Positions 21,001 to 30,975 of a DNA stretch of 64,000 bases are shown here, in pieces (position 1 is the stretch's first letter; every line of letters begins with the position of its first letter). The notes beneath the pieces are model-generated. The model made no database searches and was not told where the DNA came from. It saw only the letters and a program-made list of their open reading frames with translations. Location: the NCBI GenBank assembly GCA_949987705.1, contig OX465283.1, forward strand, positions 75,587,720 to 75,651,719, read 5' to 3'. The position numbers and the translations under genes were made by a program. This DNA comes from Thereva unica (Eukaryota > Arthropoda > Insecta > Diptera > Therevidae).

Positions 21001-21223
21001 TATTAAAAATTTATTATCTATTTTCACAGGTGAGGGTAATCAAGTGTCGCATTGCAAAAACGACTAAAATCAAAAAACTATTTCCGATTTTTTTTCTCCG
21101 TAAATATAAATCACGTAAAAAAGGCCAAAAAGCGTTGTGGAAGTGGTTTCCAAGAAATTATATCACTCCAAAGCGACTCATGTCAAAATTTAAAGTGAGG
21201 GTAATCAAGTGTCGCATAGTGTA

Positions 21224-22512
21224 TGTAGTTACAAGCCTTTACAGACTAGTATTACATGCTGCTTGGCCTTGGAAAAAAGAATGGAAGGCCGGATTTTCAA
21301 TGCTAGACAACGGGGAACAGAAGCAAGCACAAGATGACTAACATAAAAAAGCAGAAGACAAAAGCAGCAAAAATTATCTATTTTCAATTGTATTGTATTA
21401 GTCTTTGTGTGAAAGCTTCATATCAGGAAGCATATTGTAAAGACGACTGGAAGAAAAGGCTTCATAAGGCCCGAGTACTGCATTCTCATTCTCGAGGTCA
21501 AACGTACAGTTTATCTAAATCTTCTGTAGCAACCTCAAAGCTATTCTTAATCTATTCTATTCCCTCCTATTACTCAAACAAAATTTACTACTCGGCTTTG
21601 CATTGATCGTCATGGGAACTGACAGTACTAAGGGTGATTTCTAAGCTTGGTTTATCCCACAAATAACGCGGCAACTTCTTGTTCTAAAATAAGACAAGTA
21701 ATACTCAATTAAGTTTTAATCGTTTGCTCTATCCATTATTAAAGCGAGACCCGAAGGTATCTACTTCATTTGCAATTTTAAAGATGCCCAAAAATAATAT
21801 TTTCGGGCATCCTTGGAAATCCGTTCTTAGAATACCGTCGGATATATTTTTTGATGTACTTTCCAGTAATCCAAGCCGCCAGCCATTTCCAATTAAACTT
21901 GTATAAAATCTCTAAGGATAAATAAGGCTCATCAAGGGAAAACTTTTGATCGAAGTAAAATACTCCTTCCAGAACGGGCATTTAGCCCCATGGTCAGTTG
22001 TGTGCTCGCTGGCTTCGCCCTTGAGAGGGGTTCGTTAAATATTCAAATATATATGGTCCGAGACTGGGAAAGTTTCGGACTAAATCGTAGCAGATAATGT
22101 TCGCTATATTGGTGACATTTTGACTTCGTTTTCATTCAGTCCATTTGTAATTGTTGCAAATGCTACCACGAGTTTAGATTTAATGCTGGTAATTATGCTA
22201 ATGTACCTATGTTTGTTTTTATATCGTATAATTACTTTTGAAATGTTCCCTCGCTCTCTAGTTGCTGTAGAGCCCCACTGGACGTTGTAGCTGTAGGGAT
22301 AAACGTATTTAAATTCACAAACATTTTGTGGTACAACGAATCTAATTTATTATTCTAAATTGCAAAATATTAACTCGTTTGGGTTAATATAGTTACTTCG
22401 GCTATGATTTGCAATAATTTTTATTGAATTTTTTGTATTTTGATTGCGAAAATTGTTTGCTTTGTAGTGATTACAAATTAAGTAATTGCTTCATTTCTCT
22501 ATTCAGCCTGAT
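21224..22512. other. No recognised feature
   Basis: AT-rich, with no supported coding frame or terminal repeat pair. Confidence 0.4.
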
Positions 22513-22514
22513 CT

Positions 22515-22615
22515 CAAATTGGCCAAGCGTGAATTTGATCCCCGAAAACTTAATCCTGCTCTGGCCACTAAGCAACTTTGGTCTAACCTTCGTTCTTTAG
22601 GCATGCACTGAGCTT
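22515..22615 (+). pseudogene. LINE family A fragment
   Basis: The stretch encodes KLAKREFDPRKLNPA then LWSNLRSLG, aligning with the linker of family A ORF2 at 12143-12232 (SAKREFYSRKLDP, LWSNLRSL). It shows what lies just after the point where the 12.2-kb copy breaks into satellite. Confidence 0.7.
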
Positions 22616-22640
22616 AACTCTTTTTATGTTGATGTAAACT

Positions 22641-23780
22641 CACTCAATGAATCTTTCGTTCTTTCCTAATTTCTCCTTCTAATTTAGCACCATCTTCGAC
22701 ATAAGCTAAGGTGAACTGTACTAAACAAGTACATACCAAATAAGGCCAATTTTAACATCAAAAGTTCAAAACTTCATAAGTTAAGGCCGTAGCATAAAAA
22801 TTATCAAAACATAATAAATACTCTTAGTTTCTAATTTTGTGAAAAAAGGGGACAAGTTGAATATTTTTAACTAATATTTGAACTTGAACTTCAACTTATA
22901 ACTCTGAAAGCTGCTAGGTTGGAACCGTCACTTTTACAATTTTAAATAGGTTGGAGTGAGTACTCTACGTACTGATATCTGATTCATGAAAATACATTAT
23001 AAGAGTACAAAAATACGGTGATATGCAAAACTCTACCAAGAAAATTCAAAACCCCCTAGCGGCTAAACTGTTACTATTCGCAGGGCCCAGGGTTAGTAAA
23101 ATCAAACCATAGTCTCGGCGTGATGCGCTCTGAATAACCAGCTGGCAAGGGCAGTAGCGATTGTAAGTTTAACTTGAACGAACATCACATGCTATACTGG
23201 GCAAAATATGAGCATTGCCCACACAAAGGTATTCAAAAAGAAACCTAGAAATCGCCAGATAGACTAACCAATAACACTATTGATCGTTTTGTTGCAGACC
23301 CTTCAATCTAATGTGAGATCATACAACGACGTAAATATAGACTCTAACCACAACTTAGACCAAGCTAGCTTCAATAAAAACAAGACAGAGTGAGCAATTT
23401 TAATGAGGTACGATTAAAAGAAGAGCAAATAAGGGCTGAAAATGGGAACCTGCTGAACATAAGAATAAATTAACTAGATGAAACAATGGTCAGAAATACT
23501 GCAGAGGATATAGAGAAAAGAATAGAACTGAGAACGGAATACACAAAGCAAAAATAGAAAGTATTGGGCGCAAGAAATGAGAATCAGCAAACTTAAATAA
23601 GAAATATTTTAACAATGGGGAGAAAACTGAATGAACTAGGAAATTTAGAGACGAAATATCTGATGAATGGAACGAGAACACTAAGGAGGAACTAAGGAGG
23701 AATAAAGCTAGCAATAAAGTATACAAAGTATTTTCACTCTATAATATACTACAACCACACGTTAGAAAGTGTGGGGGCGG
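22641..23780. other. No recognised feature
   Basis: An A-rich plus strand around 23330-23720 has Glu/Lys/Asn-rich broken frames but no recognisable domain. Confidence 0.35.
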
Positions 23781-23789
23781 GCGGCTAAC

Positions 23790-24236
23790 AAAGGCCTCGG
23801 AAGGTTGTGGCACCCGATTTTCCACCGCTATCAAAATACCTATCACTGCAGACGAGCACCTAGCATTACCAAATGGTGGTCACTTCCAATGTCTGCTCTC
23901 CTAAAGTTCCTGACATCCTCCAGAATAGTTCTCCATCTGCGGCTAACGGCTACATGATCTATCTGATTTCGTTCTACCATCGGGCGATACCCAGGTCTCC
24001 TTGTGTATCTTCTTGTGGCAAAAGTTAGTTCCACCTACCATGGTGGGAACTACAAAATTCAACGAAAAGCTCACCATTGGTAACTTGGCTTAAGCCTTGA
24101 TTTTCAATTGTTTGTTCAAGGTCGGTTTTGTCACGGCCGATCTGTGCGCTTAAGTCACCCATTAATACAATAATGTCTCCCCTTGAACGAAAAACCTCAT
24201 TCAGTCGCATATAGAACTCGTTTTTGATGTCATCTT
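23790..24236 (-). pseudogene. LINE family C endonuclease remnant
   Basis: On the minus strand the order is EFYMRLNEVFRSRGDIIVLM, GDLSAQIG (the GDFNAxIG motif), then after a stop or frameshift RNQIDHVAVSRRW and GSDHHLVM. These are the core motifs of the LINE endonuclease. It meets a plus-strand RT fragment head-to-head at about 24236, so the locus has been rearranged. Confidence 0.7.
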
Positions 24237-24370
24237 CTTAAACGGCAGCAGGCTGGATTCAAGAAAATCCGCTCCTGCATCGACCATATTAAGACCTTGA
24301 GAATCATAGTATAGCAGTCTACTATACGATCCCCCCTTTACCTTGCTTCCATAGACTATAAAAAAGTGTT
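24237..24370 (+). pseudogene. LINE family C RT fragment (motifs 2-3)
   Basis: QAGFKKIRSCIDHIKTLRII then a LYLASIDYKKVFRS segment match the QAGFRxxRSCxDxIxTLR and LYLxFIDYEKAFDS motifs of RTE-like RTs. The motif A Asp is present but the Ala and Asp after it are altered. It is interrupted at 24371 and resumes near 24991. Confidence 0.65.
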
Positions 24371-24990
24371 CCGCTCGGTTTATGTTTTATGTGGCAAATA
24401 ATGTTTTGGATATAATGAAAACAAAATTGTCTTCGGATAAGCAGTATTCATAGTCTTGGTTTTATTGTCTTGGATGAAGACAAAAGTTAACTAGAAGTAA
24501 AAAAAAATTCTTGGTTTGAGATACTGATTTTTTTAATTTAAGCAACTCAAATTCTTAGTCAAAGAATATCAAATTCTTCAAGCAAGCAAATTAATTTTCT
24601 TAACGGCTATTTTGAATAAGGATAGTTTTTCTAATGATCATATGCTAGTTTCAAATTGACTGCAGTATTTCCACGTAATAAAATAGTGAATTTCCTTAAT
24701 GCAATATCCTCGAATCAAAACTCATCGTGTCTTGAATTAATACAAATTTTGTCTTGAATAAAAAATATTCAGTTTCTTGAGTTAAAATTTAAACAATCTT
24801 ATTTCGAGAAATATCTTGCTCGTAAAATATAAGTATTGAGCGAAGAAATACAATTGCTTGGCTCAAGAATTTCTAGTGTCTTATTCTGAGACAGCATTCT
24901 CATGTTAAGACTGAAAAATTTTTCTACTCAAGACAACGAAGCGGAAGACTATCGAATTGCTGGAATCAAGACAATTTTTCTATCAGTGTA
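24371..24990. repeat. TTCTTG/CAAGAA-rich insertion in a LINE
   Basis: About ten TTCTTG, GTCTTG or CAAGAC words occur in 600 bp, on both strands, between two parts of one RT. This looks like a nonautonomous DNA element inserted in the LINE, but I could not define terminal repeats. Confidence 0.4.
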
Positions 24991-25190
24991 TCCGACAGCT
25001 TGGAAGTGAGCTCAGGAATACCATAAGGATGCCTACTTTCTCCATTACTATTTCTTATGACATCCTTCACCGTCAGCGTTTTAGATAGTAGAACAGGCAT
25101 CATACAATGGGGATTGCTAGACCGTCTTAAGGAACTCGACAACGTCGTTGATATCTATTTGCTGGCCCACAGACACCAGGGCCAGTACAA
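24991..25190 (+). pseudogene. LINE RT fragment (motifs B-C)
   Basis: DSLEVSSGIP, a stop, then GCLLSPLLF is RT motif B (GVRQGCLLSPxLF). WGLLDRLKELDNVVDIYLLAHRH follows the usual LxDLDFADDICLLxHRH, with the catalytic FADD changed to NVVD. It continues the fragment that ends at 24370. Confidence 0.6.
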
Positions 25191-25830
25191 CCCCAAAAGG
25201 TTTGGGGGAACCTCTGCGATCGACATCACTTACGTGAGCGATTCAGTGGCGAAGGATCTACAGTGGTGGGTGAGACAAGCACAGCGACCACCAAGGCATC
25301 ATCCGAAATGGGTCAGGGCAGGGTATAGAAAAGAGGTTCGGAACGGCTAGAGGATGGGCCGTTATGAAAGTCGACGTAGATGTGTTCGAAGAAGCATTCC
25401 TGCAGGATGCGAGGTCGGAAAGAGGTGCCAGGGAATTGACAAAACGGATGGAAGACTCTGTAAAGCTGTCATGTGGCGCGTACATTCAAACATACTGGCT
25501 GGCAACCGTCGACATCCAACAAACTTTTGGTGGAACGCCGAAATAGACGGATGCCGAAGGGCTTTCCTGAAAGCGAGAAGGAGAACTCAGAGAAACCAAA
25601 GCCGTCCAGATTTCGACGAGGTCCTTAAAAGGTATAAGGAAGCGAAGAAAATTCTGAACAAGGAAGCAGTGGCGATCGGGTTCGCGGATGACATCGGGGT
25701 AGTTGTCGTAGGAAAATGCCCAGATGACATCGAACTGTATGCCAACGAAGCGATCTGGGAAATTAAGGCGTGGGTAGAATGCGCTGGCTTGAAGATTGAG
25801 CGGAAGACAGAAGTAACCAATTTCATCACA
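25191..25830 (+). pseudogene. R1-like LINE pieces (endonuclease end, linker, RT motif C)
   Basis: GTSAIDITYVSDSVAKDL resembles the end of R1-type endonucleases (STIDVT.xSxSL). RRHPTNFWWNAEIDGCRRAF and KARRRTQR match the linker PxWW..EI..LR....ARR. After a deletion, AIGFADDIGVVVVGKCPDD and WVECAGLKIERKTEV give RT motif C with an intact FADD. The stops near 25350 and 25545 and the missing intermediate RT motifs show a deleted, dead copy of a different clade from its neighbours. Confidence 0.6.
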
Positions 25831-25975
25831 GGGCGCCTACAAGTTTTCATCAATAGATGCCAATGTCGTGTCCTAAAAATCCGCTAGAGATAAAATTTCA
25901 AATGAAGAGCTATGTCACCGTGCCGGCCAAGAAAGGATAGACGAACAAATCAGGCGAAGGAAATGGAATTAGATT
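25831..25975 (+). pseudogene. LINE family C C-terminal remnant
   Basis: RLQVFINRCQCRVLKIR, then ISNEELCHRAGQERIDEQIR and RRKWNWI, match the KLQxFINRCLRxIL ... ISNEELWxxTGQxxxxxQIRxRKW tail of RTE/craniofacial-like LINEs. It is fused directly to the R1-like piece upstream. Confidence 0.65.
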
Positions 25976-26688
25976 GCCCCCACCTTAACTAGTTGGGATG
26001 TGGGTTTGACCCCTTCGGTTAACACGATTAACTTCCCAGTATGATGAACGAAGATGGAATAAACTGACTTCATACAAAATAGTTATACGTATAGCACTAG
26101 TTGAAAATCGGATAGCAAAAGCAATCCCGACAGAAGCTAGTTCAAATAACTATAAAATAGTAGTAAATCCACAAGATTTTTTTTAGAGAATTTGTTTTTC
26201 CTGATCGTTAGCAAACAAACATTTCCTCCGTATTTCGTTCGCTGCACTAAAGCGGGTGTTCAAATTCGTATTAAGCGGGCTGAAGCGCCATTGACAAACT
26301 GAGAAGCGAAATATTTCATTTGGAAATTCCAAAGCTTTCTGGAGATATTAGCAAAACTGTAACTGTTAAGTACTTCTCAGACTTAACCAAAAAGAACAAA
26401 TTTTGCGGTAACTACTGGACTGGAAATCCCGGGATGAACCGCAATTTTCTGAAACTGTATCACGCGTAGAAAACAATTCCCCGTCAAAAAGTGCTAATCC
26501 AAGGTTTGAAAATTTCGCGCTGTTTGTACAGGGTAACGAAATTTTTGCACGATTTTAAAAGGTTGTAGATTTTGACAAGTGATGTTTTGTTCGAAGGCTA
26601 TCGCTGTGCAGAACCCAAAAAAGATCACTTCGTTTAGAGCGGGTCTCATTCCATCGAGTTTATTAGATATTAGCAAAACTTGTCAATT
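25976..26688. other. No recognised feature
   Basis: No coding match. The end of this stretch is the Gypsy insertion site. Confidence 0.4.
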
Positions 26689-26693
26689 TAAGG

Positions 26694-26844
26694 TGTTGTG
26701 TCCTTATCTATTTATCATATAAGAAAAACACAATACTTTTTCCTTTAAACAATTGACTCTTTTATTCTCATAATCTTCGAATTAAAAACTAACTGTCAAA
26801 CTATAAAACTCAACTAAGCTACTAGGTTTTTACGGTTGCCAACA
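26694..26844 (-). repeat. Gypsy 3' LTR
   Basis: 151 bp. On the minus strand it starts TGTTGGCAACCG and ends GACACAACA. It is the same base for base as the other LTR. Confidence 0.95.
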
Positions 26845-26859
26845 CCTCCCCTTTTAAAT
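26845..26859 (-). other. Polypurine tract
   Basis: On the minus strand AAAAGGGGAGG abuts the 3' LTR, as needed for plus-strand DNA priming in LTR elements. Confidence 0.85.
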
Positions 26860-26861
26860 AA

Positions 26862-27497
26862 CTAGTCATAGGATTTTTGACTAGGTTTTACAGAGAGCCT
26901 GCATGGCTGCCTCCTATGCCTTGTTGATCGTCGAACTGTTTGCGGTTCAACCCGATTGGGCTGGACCCTAGTTTCTGGTTCTTCCTGTACTGATGTCCTC
27001 TGAGTGGTGAGTGGTGCCTCTTCTTCAGGATTGACATCACTCCCAAGTGGAAGGTCGAATGTTTCCACTATGATCCTGTATGGATCCATTGAAGGTATAT
27101 GTGCTTCTTCCGAAGTTCGTGATCTCATTTGATTTGCATGATATATTTGTATCTTCCCAGTTTCTAACCTTGCTTGATAAACTACCCCGTTAGTTGCTGT
27201 TATTATTGCACGTTGCCAAGGTTGACTTTTAAGCTGCCTCACGTAAACTTTTTCTCCTATGTAGTAGTGCCTTTCCTGAGCCCCATGTCTGCGGTTGAAT
27301 TGTGCTTCCATTTGAACGTTTCGTTGTCCTACAGGTGATTTGGGTGGTCTCAGTAAGTCGAGCGTTGTTCTCAGCTTCCTTCCAAGGAAAAGTTCTGCTG
27401 GTGATTTCATTTCTGGTACATTATAGTTTGGTGTTGTGCGGTATGTTCCTAAGAAAGCGTCAAGAATTGTCTGTATATCCCCCGATATATAATTGTA
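26862..27497 (-). pseudogene. Gypsy integrase C-terminal part
   Basis: The open frame from about 27497 reads TYRTTPNYNVPEMKSPAEL, the end of the integrase core seen in Ty3/gypsy integrases, then FLGRKLRTTLDLL, a GEKVYVRQLKSQPWQR segment (the C-terminal SH3-like part) and an acidic/basic tail ending at 26862. The zinc-binding HHCC domain and the first catalytic residues are missing because of a deletion at about 27500. A short AT microsatellite marks the join. Confidence 0.85.
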
Positions 27498-28264
27498 TGT
27501 ATATATTGTAACCGATTCGCGGTATGTACTGGGATGCCTTTTTTACCACCGAAAATAGTTAATAATGGTTTGTGGTCTGTCATTAGTACAAAATTTCTGC
27601 CAAATAACATTTTATGAAATTTCTTGACCGCGAAAATAAGTGCCAAGCCTTCTTTCTCAATCTGAGAATATTTTTCCTCTGCCGCCGTTAAACTTCGGGA
27701 AACATGCATTACTGCTTTTATTGACCCATCCGGGAATCGATGTTGAATTACTGCGCCAATGCCAAGGTTTGACGCGTCGGCTGCCACGATGATATCGTTC
27801 ACTGGGTTAAAGTGTGTCAAGAGCAATTCTGATTTAAGAATCTCTTTTATATTATTAAATGCCCTTTTACATGATGCTGTCCAGGCCCATTCTCGGTTTA
27901 CTTTAAGTAACTCGTCCAATGGCTGTCTTATTATTCTCATGTTGCTCACAAATGTTTGGTAGTAATTAACCATACCTAAGAAAGATCTTAGTTGGTTAAC
28001 ATTTTGTGGAGCTGGCATTTCAATAATAGCTTTGGTCTTTTCTGGATCTGGTCTTCTTCCATTGGCACTAATTATGAATCCCAAATATTTTATTGACTTC
28101 ATACAGAATTTACATTTATCAATTCTAAGTCGAAACCCGAATTCTGTTATCCTTTGTAGGACTGTGTCGAGATGTGTCTTGTGCTCTGAAGGATGCTTAC
28201 TTACGACAATTATGTCATCTAGATATGCCGTTGCAAATGGGAAATCTGCTAACATATTATCCAT
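27449..28264 (-). pseudogene. Gypsy reverse transcriptase/RNase H part
   Basis: It contains YLDDIIVVSKH (RT motif C, catalytic Asp pair), LGFIISANG, QLRSFLGMVNYY, the RNase H Asp in VAADASNLGIGAV, its Glu in YSQIEKEGLALIFAV and the Asp in LMTDHKPL. It follows the gag-protease-RT frame after a single-base shift near 28300. It ends at the deletion that removed the N-terminal integrase. Confidence 0.9.
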
Positions 28265-28293
28265 AATGGACTGGAATATGCCCGGTGCCGACT

Positions 28294-30315
28294 TTACTCC
28301 GAATGTAAACGTTGGAACTCGTAATTACCTAAATGTGTCGTGATTGCGCATAGTGTCTTGGAGTCGTTGTCTAATTCTACCTGCAAATATGCATCTGAAA
28401 GGTCTAGCTGTGAAAAAATTTGGCCACCATTTAAAGTTGCAAAGATGTCCTCGGGTAAGGGTAATGGATGTTGATTGTCTTCTAGGGCCTCGTTTAACCC
28501 TGTCGAAAAGTCTATGCACAGACGTATTTTCCCAGTTGGTTTTTTAACTACCACAATGGGAGCTGCCCATTGAGTGTAACTTGTTGGTTTAATAATGCCG
28601 CTTGTCGCGAGCCGGTTGAGTTCTGCTTCTACCGCTTGTCTCGCTCCATAAGGTACTGGTCTGGCTCTACAGTAAACTGGTGTTGCGGTTGGTTTGAGTG
28701 TCAACCTCGCTTTTGCCTTTACGCATAATCCTAGCTCTTCTCTGAAAAGATTTGAAAATTTCGTTAATATTGACTGCCGAATTTGACTTCCCTCTTCCTC
28801 GAATGAACACGCATTTATGTTTAATCTTCCTTCAAATTGATTTCGAAAGTTGTCGAGAAGTCCGAAACTGTCCAAAGTTTCAACGCCTAGCAGGTTCAAT
28901 GACCCTTGTTGTGCAACGTAAAACGTCTGTTGCATTTCTTTTCCGCCTATGCCGAACGTTGCTGTCCCTTTTCCTCGGAAACTGGATGTGGATCCGTTGA
29001 ACATTATGCCCTTTTCTTCGCACATCTTCAAGTTAGGTGATCCTATTCGTTGATAAGTTTCCCAATTGATGATGGAAACTTCTGTCCCGCAGTCTACACA
29101 AAATTTTACTGAAACACTATTTAAACTGATGGTTGTGTGTATTAATTTCGATCTTGAAACCATATTAATCCTTAATGTCGGTAGGAGTACTGAATTTATC
29201 TTCCTATTTCTGTTTACTGTCATTTTCCGACATTTAAACTCAAGATGACCCATATTTGAACATTTTGCACATATGTGCTTTTTGTATGGGCAATCTGTGA
29301 TCCAGTGCCATTCGTCGCATTTAAAACATGCTGATGGCGGTTTTCCAGCATTGTATTTCTTTTGTTGGTTATCGTCACTTCCTTGTCTTTCCTGTTGATT
29401 ATTGTAATCTTTTATTTTTCCATTATTTCGTTGATGTTGACTTGAGTTGCTTTTTTGATTGGTATTATTTCTTCTTTGTTGGTTGTTGCGCTGCATGAAT
29501 TTGTTTCTGTTGCTGTTTATGTTTACATTTCGTTTCTCAAAAATTCCTTGTTCTGTTTTTGTAGCAACTATCGTTAATATGTCAGTGATTACTTCCTCAA
29601 ATTTTATTTCCTTTCCTTTCTCATTTAATTTGTGTAGCACTCGTGTTCGAATTGACTCGTCTTCTGATTTGGTCAGTCCGCTAATCAAAATCAGTGTGGA
29701 GAATTGGTCTTCCGTCAATTCTTTGAATTGGAATCGTTTTAACAACGATTTTACACGATTAATATATTTTGCATACTCTTCATAGTCCTGTCGCTGTACT
29801 CGCATGCAATTAAATCGTTCAATGGCTAATGTTTGCTTTTTGCTAAACAATGTTTGTAGGCTTTTCTTCGTTTCAATGAAATCCAGCTCTATTGGTTCTT
29901 TTGGTAGACACCATTTGCTGTACTCACTGAATGCCTTTGTTGACAATTTCGACATAATACACTTAACTTTGTCTGTGTCTCTCATGTCCGGTGCATTTAT
30001 GTCCAGTGCATACTCGAACCGCTTTAGCCATTCTTCGAAGTTGCTGTCTTCTTCCTTTGGGTCGAATACCGGAATGTCAATTTGTGAAATCCGTCCACGA
30101 TTGCCTAGTTCTGCCATTGAACTGTTGGATCCTGCTGCCATCGGAGCTGAAGTATCAGGAACATGAGCTGCTGCTTGTTGTGCCAAAAAGGTTATTAGCT
30201 CATTTTGTCGTCTTGTGGCTTCTGTCTGCATTTCCATGAAATTTTTTAAAATTTTCTCCATAGCATCCATTTTCTTCTTTTGTCCTGTTGGGTTACTTTC
30301 GGAATCTTGCTCCAT
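28294..30315 (-). pseudogene. Gypsy Gag-protease-RT (5' part of Gag-Pol)
   Basis: From the ATG at 30313-30315 the frame is open for 673 residues. Gag includes FEEWLKRFEYAL and a basic Asn/Gln-rich stretch, then two zinc knuckles, CX2CX3HX4C (CFKCDEWHWITDC) and CX2CX4HX4C (CAKCSNMGHLEFKC). The protease motif reads FCVDCGTEVSIIN, where DSGA/DTGA is usual, so the active-site loop is atypical. RT begins near GIIKPTSYTQWAAPIVVVKK and includes QLDLSDAYLQV (motif A). The frame stops after FQRLHSE because of a one-base shift. Gag and Pol are in one frame. Confidence 0.9.
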
Positions 30316-30317
30316 AA

Positions 30318-30333
30318 GAATCCTCGTCGCCAC
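30318..30333 (-). other. Primer-binding site
   Basis: TGGCGACGAGGATTC begins one base after the 5' LTR on the minus strand. TGGCGAC starts are seen in tRNA-primed insect LTR elements. The tRNA is not determined. Confidence 0.6.
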
Positions 30334-30484
30334 TGTTGTGTCCTTATCTATTTATCATATAAGAAAAACACAATACTTTTTCCTTTAAACAATTGACTCT
30401 TTTATTCTCATAATCTTCGAATTAAAAACTAACTGTCAAACTATAAAACTCAACTAAGCTACTAGGTTTTTACGGTTGCCAACA
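30334..30484 (-). repeat. Gypsy 5' LTR
   Basis: 151 bp, identical to the 3' LTR. TAAGG follows at 30485-30489. Confidence 0.95.
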
Positions 30485-30529
30485 TAAGGTCTTTCTGACA
30501 ATTAGCCGAAGTTTTTCTATTTAAATCAA

Positions 30530-30975
30530 AAATGCCGGACTGAATAATAGTAATATTTTTTCAGAGCATTTCTTCGTTAATATTCTTTTTTCGGTACCTA
30601 TGAAGTCTATATAGTTTTTAGTTTGGGCGGTATCGTGCAGGTACAAAAATCATAAACGTCGTTTAAACAAAAAAAAACCGTTCGACCGAATTTTATGACA
30701 ATCTTTTTAGATCATATTTTGGTTAATACTCTTGGAACGGCACGTCAACTAAGTCGATATCTTTTATAGTTCGCGCGATATCCTGCAGGTACAAAAATCA
30801 CTTATGTCATTTAAACCAAAAAACCGCTCGACCGAATATTATAAAAATCTTTTCAGATTATATTGTCGCTAATACCTCAAGTAAGTCAATATCTTTCGTG
30901 GTTCGGGCGATATCATGCAGGTACAAAAATCACTTACACCGCTTAAACAAAAAAACGGCTCGACCGAATTTTATG
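30530..30975. repeat. Three diverged tandem units of about 130-150 bp
   Basis: GGTACAAAAATCA recurs at about 30639, 30788 and 30919, each time with GATATC/GTATCGTGCAG before it and CCG.TCGACCGAATTTTAT after it. The spacing is 149 then 131 bp. There is no coding signal. Confidence 0.7.

Larger units (their letters stand above)
19354..21221 (+). mobile_element. Tc1-like transposon with IR/DR ends, 1868 bp
   Basis: TA flanks the element (19352-19353, 21222-21223). Each ~200-bp inverted repeat carries two copies of a TGCGACACTTGATTACCC-like motif, one at the tip and one at the inner end: 3' copies at 21195-21221 and 21030-21055, 5' copies at 19354-19380 and 19901-19925. This inverted repeat/direct repeat layout is known from the Minos and Sleeping Beauty type of Tc1 elements; the repeats bind transposase. 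The 5' repeat is interrupted by a 362-bp MITE. The transposase inside is dead. Confidence 0.88.
26694..30484 (-). mobile_element. Gypsy-type LTR retrotransposon, defective
   Basis: Two 151-bp LTRs that are identical by eye bound a minus-strand gag-pol. TAAGG flanks it at 26689-26693 and 30485-30489. A primer-binding site follows the 5' LTR and a polypurine tract precedes the 3' LTR. Pol is broken by a frameshift in RT and by loss of the integrase catalytic core, so it could only have moved with proteins from another copy, or it broke after insertion. The identical LTRs point to a recent event. There is no env-like ORF. Confidence 0.95.
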
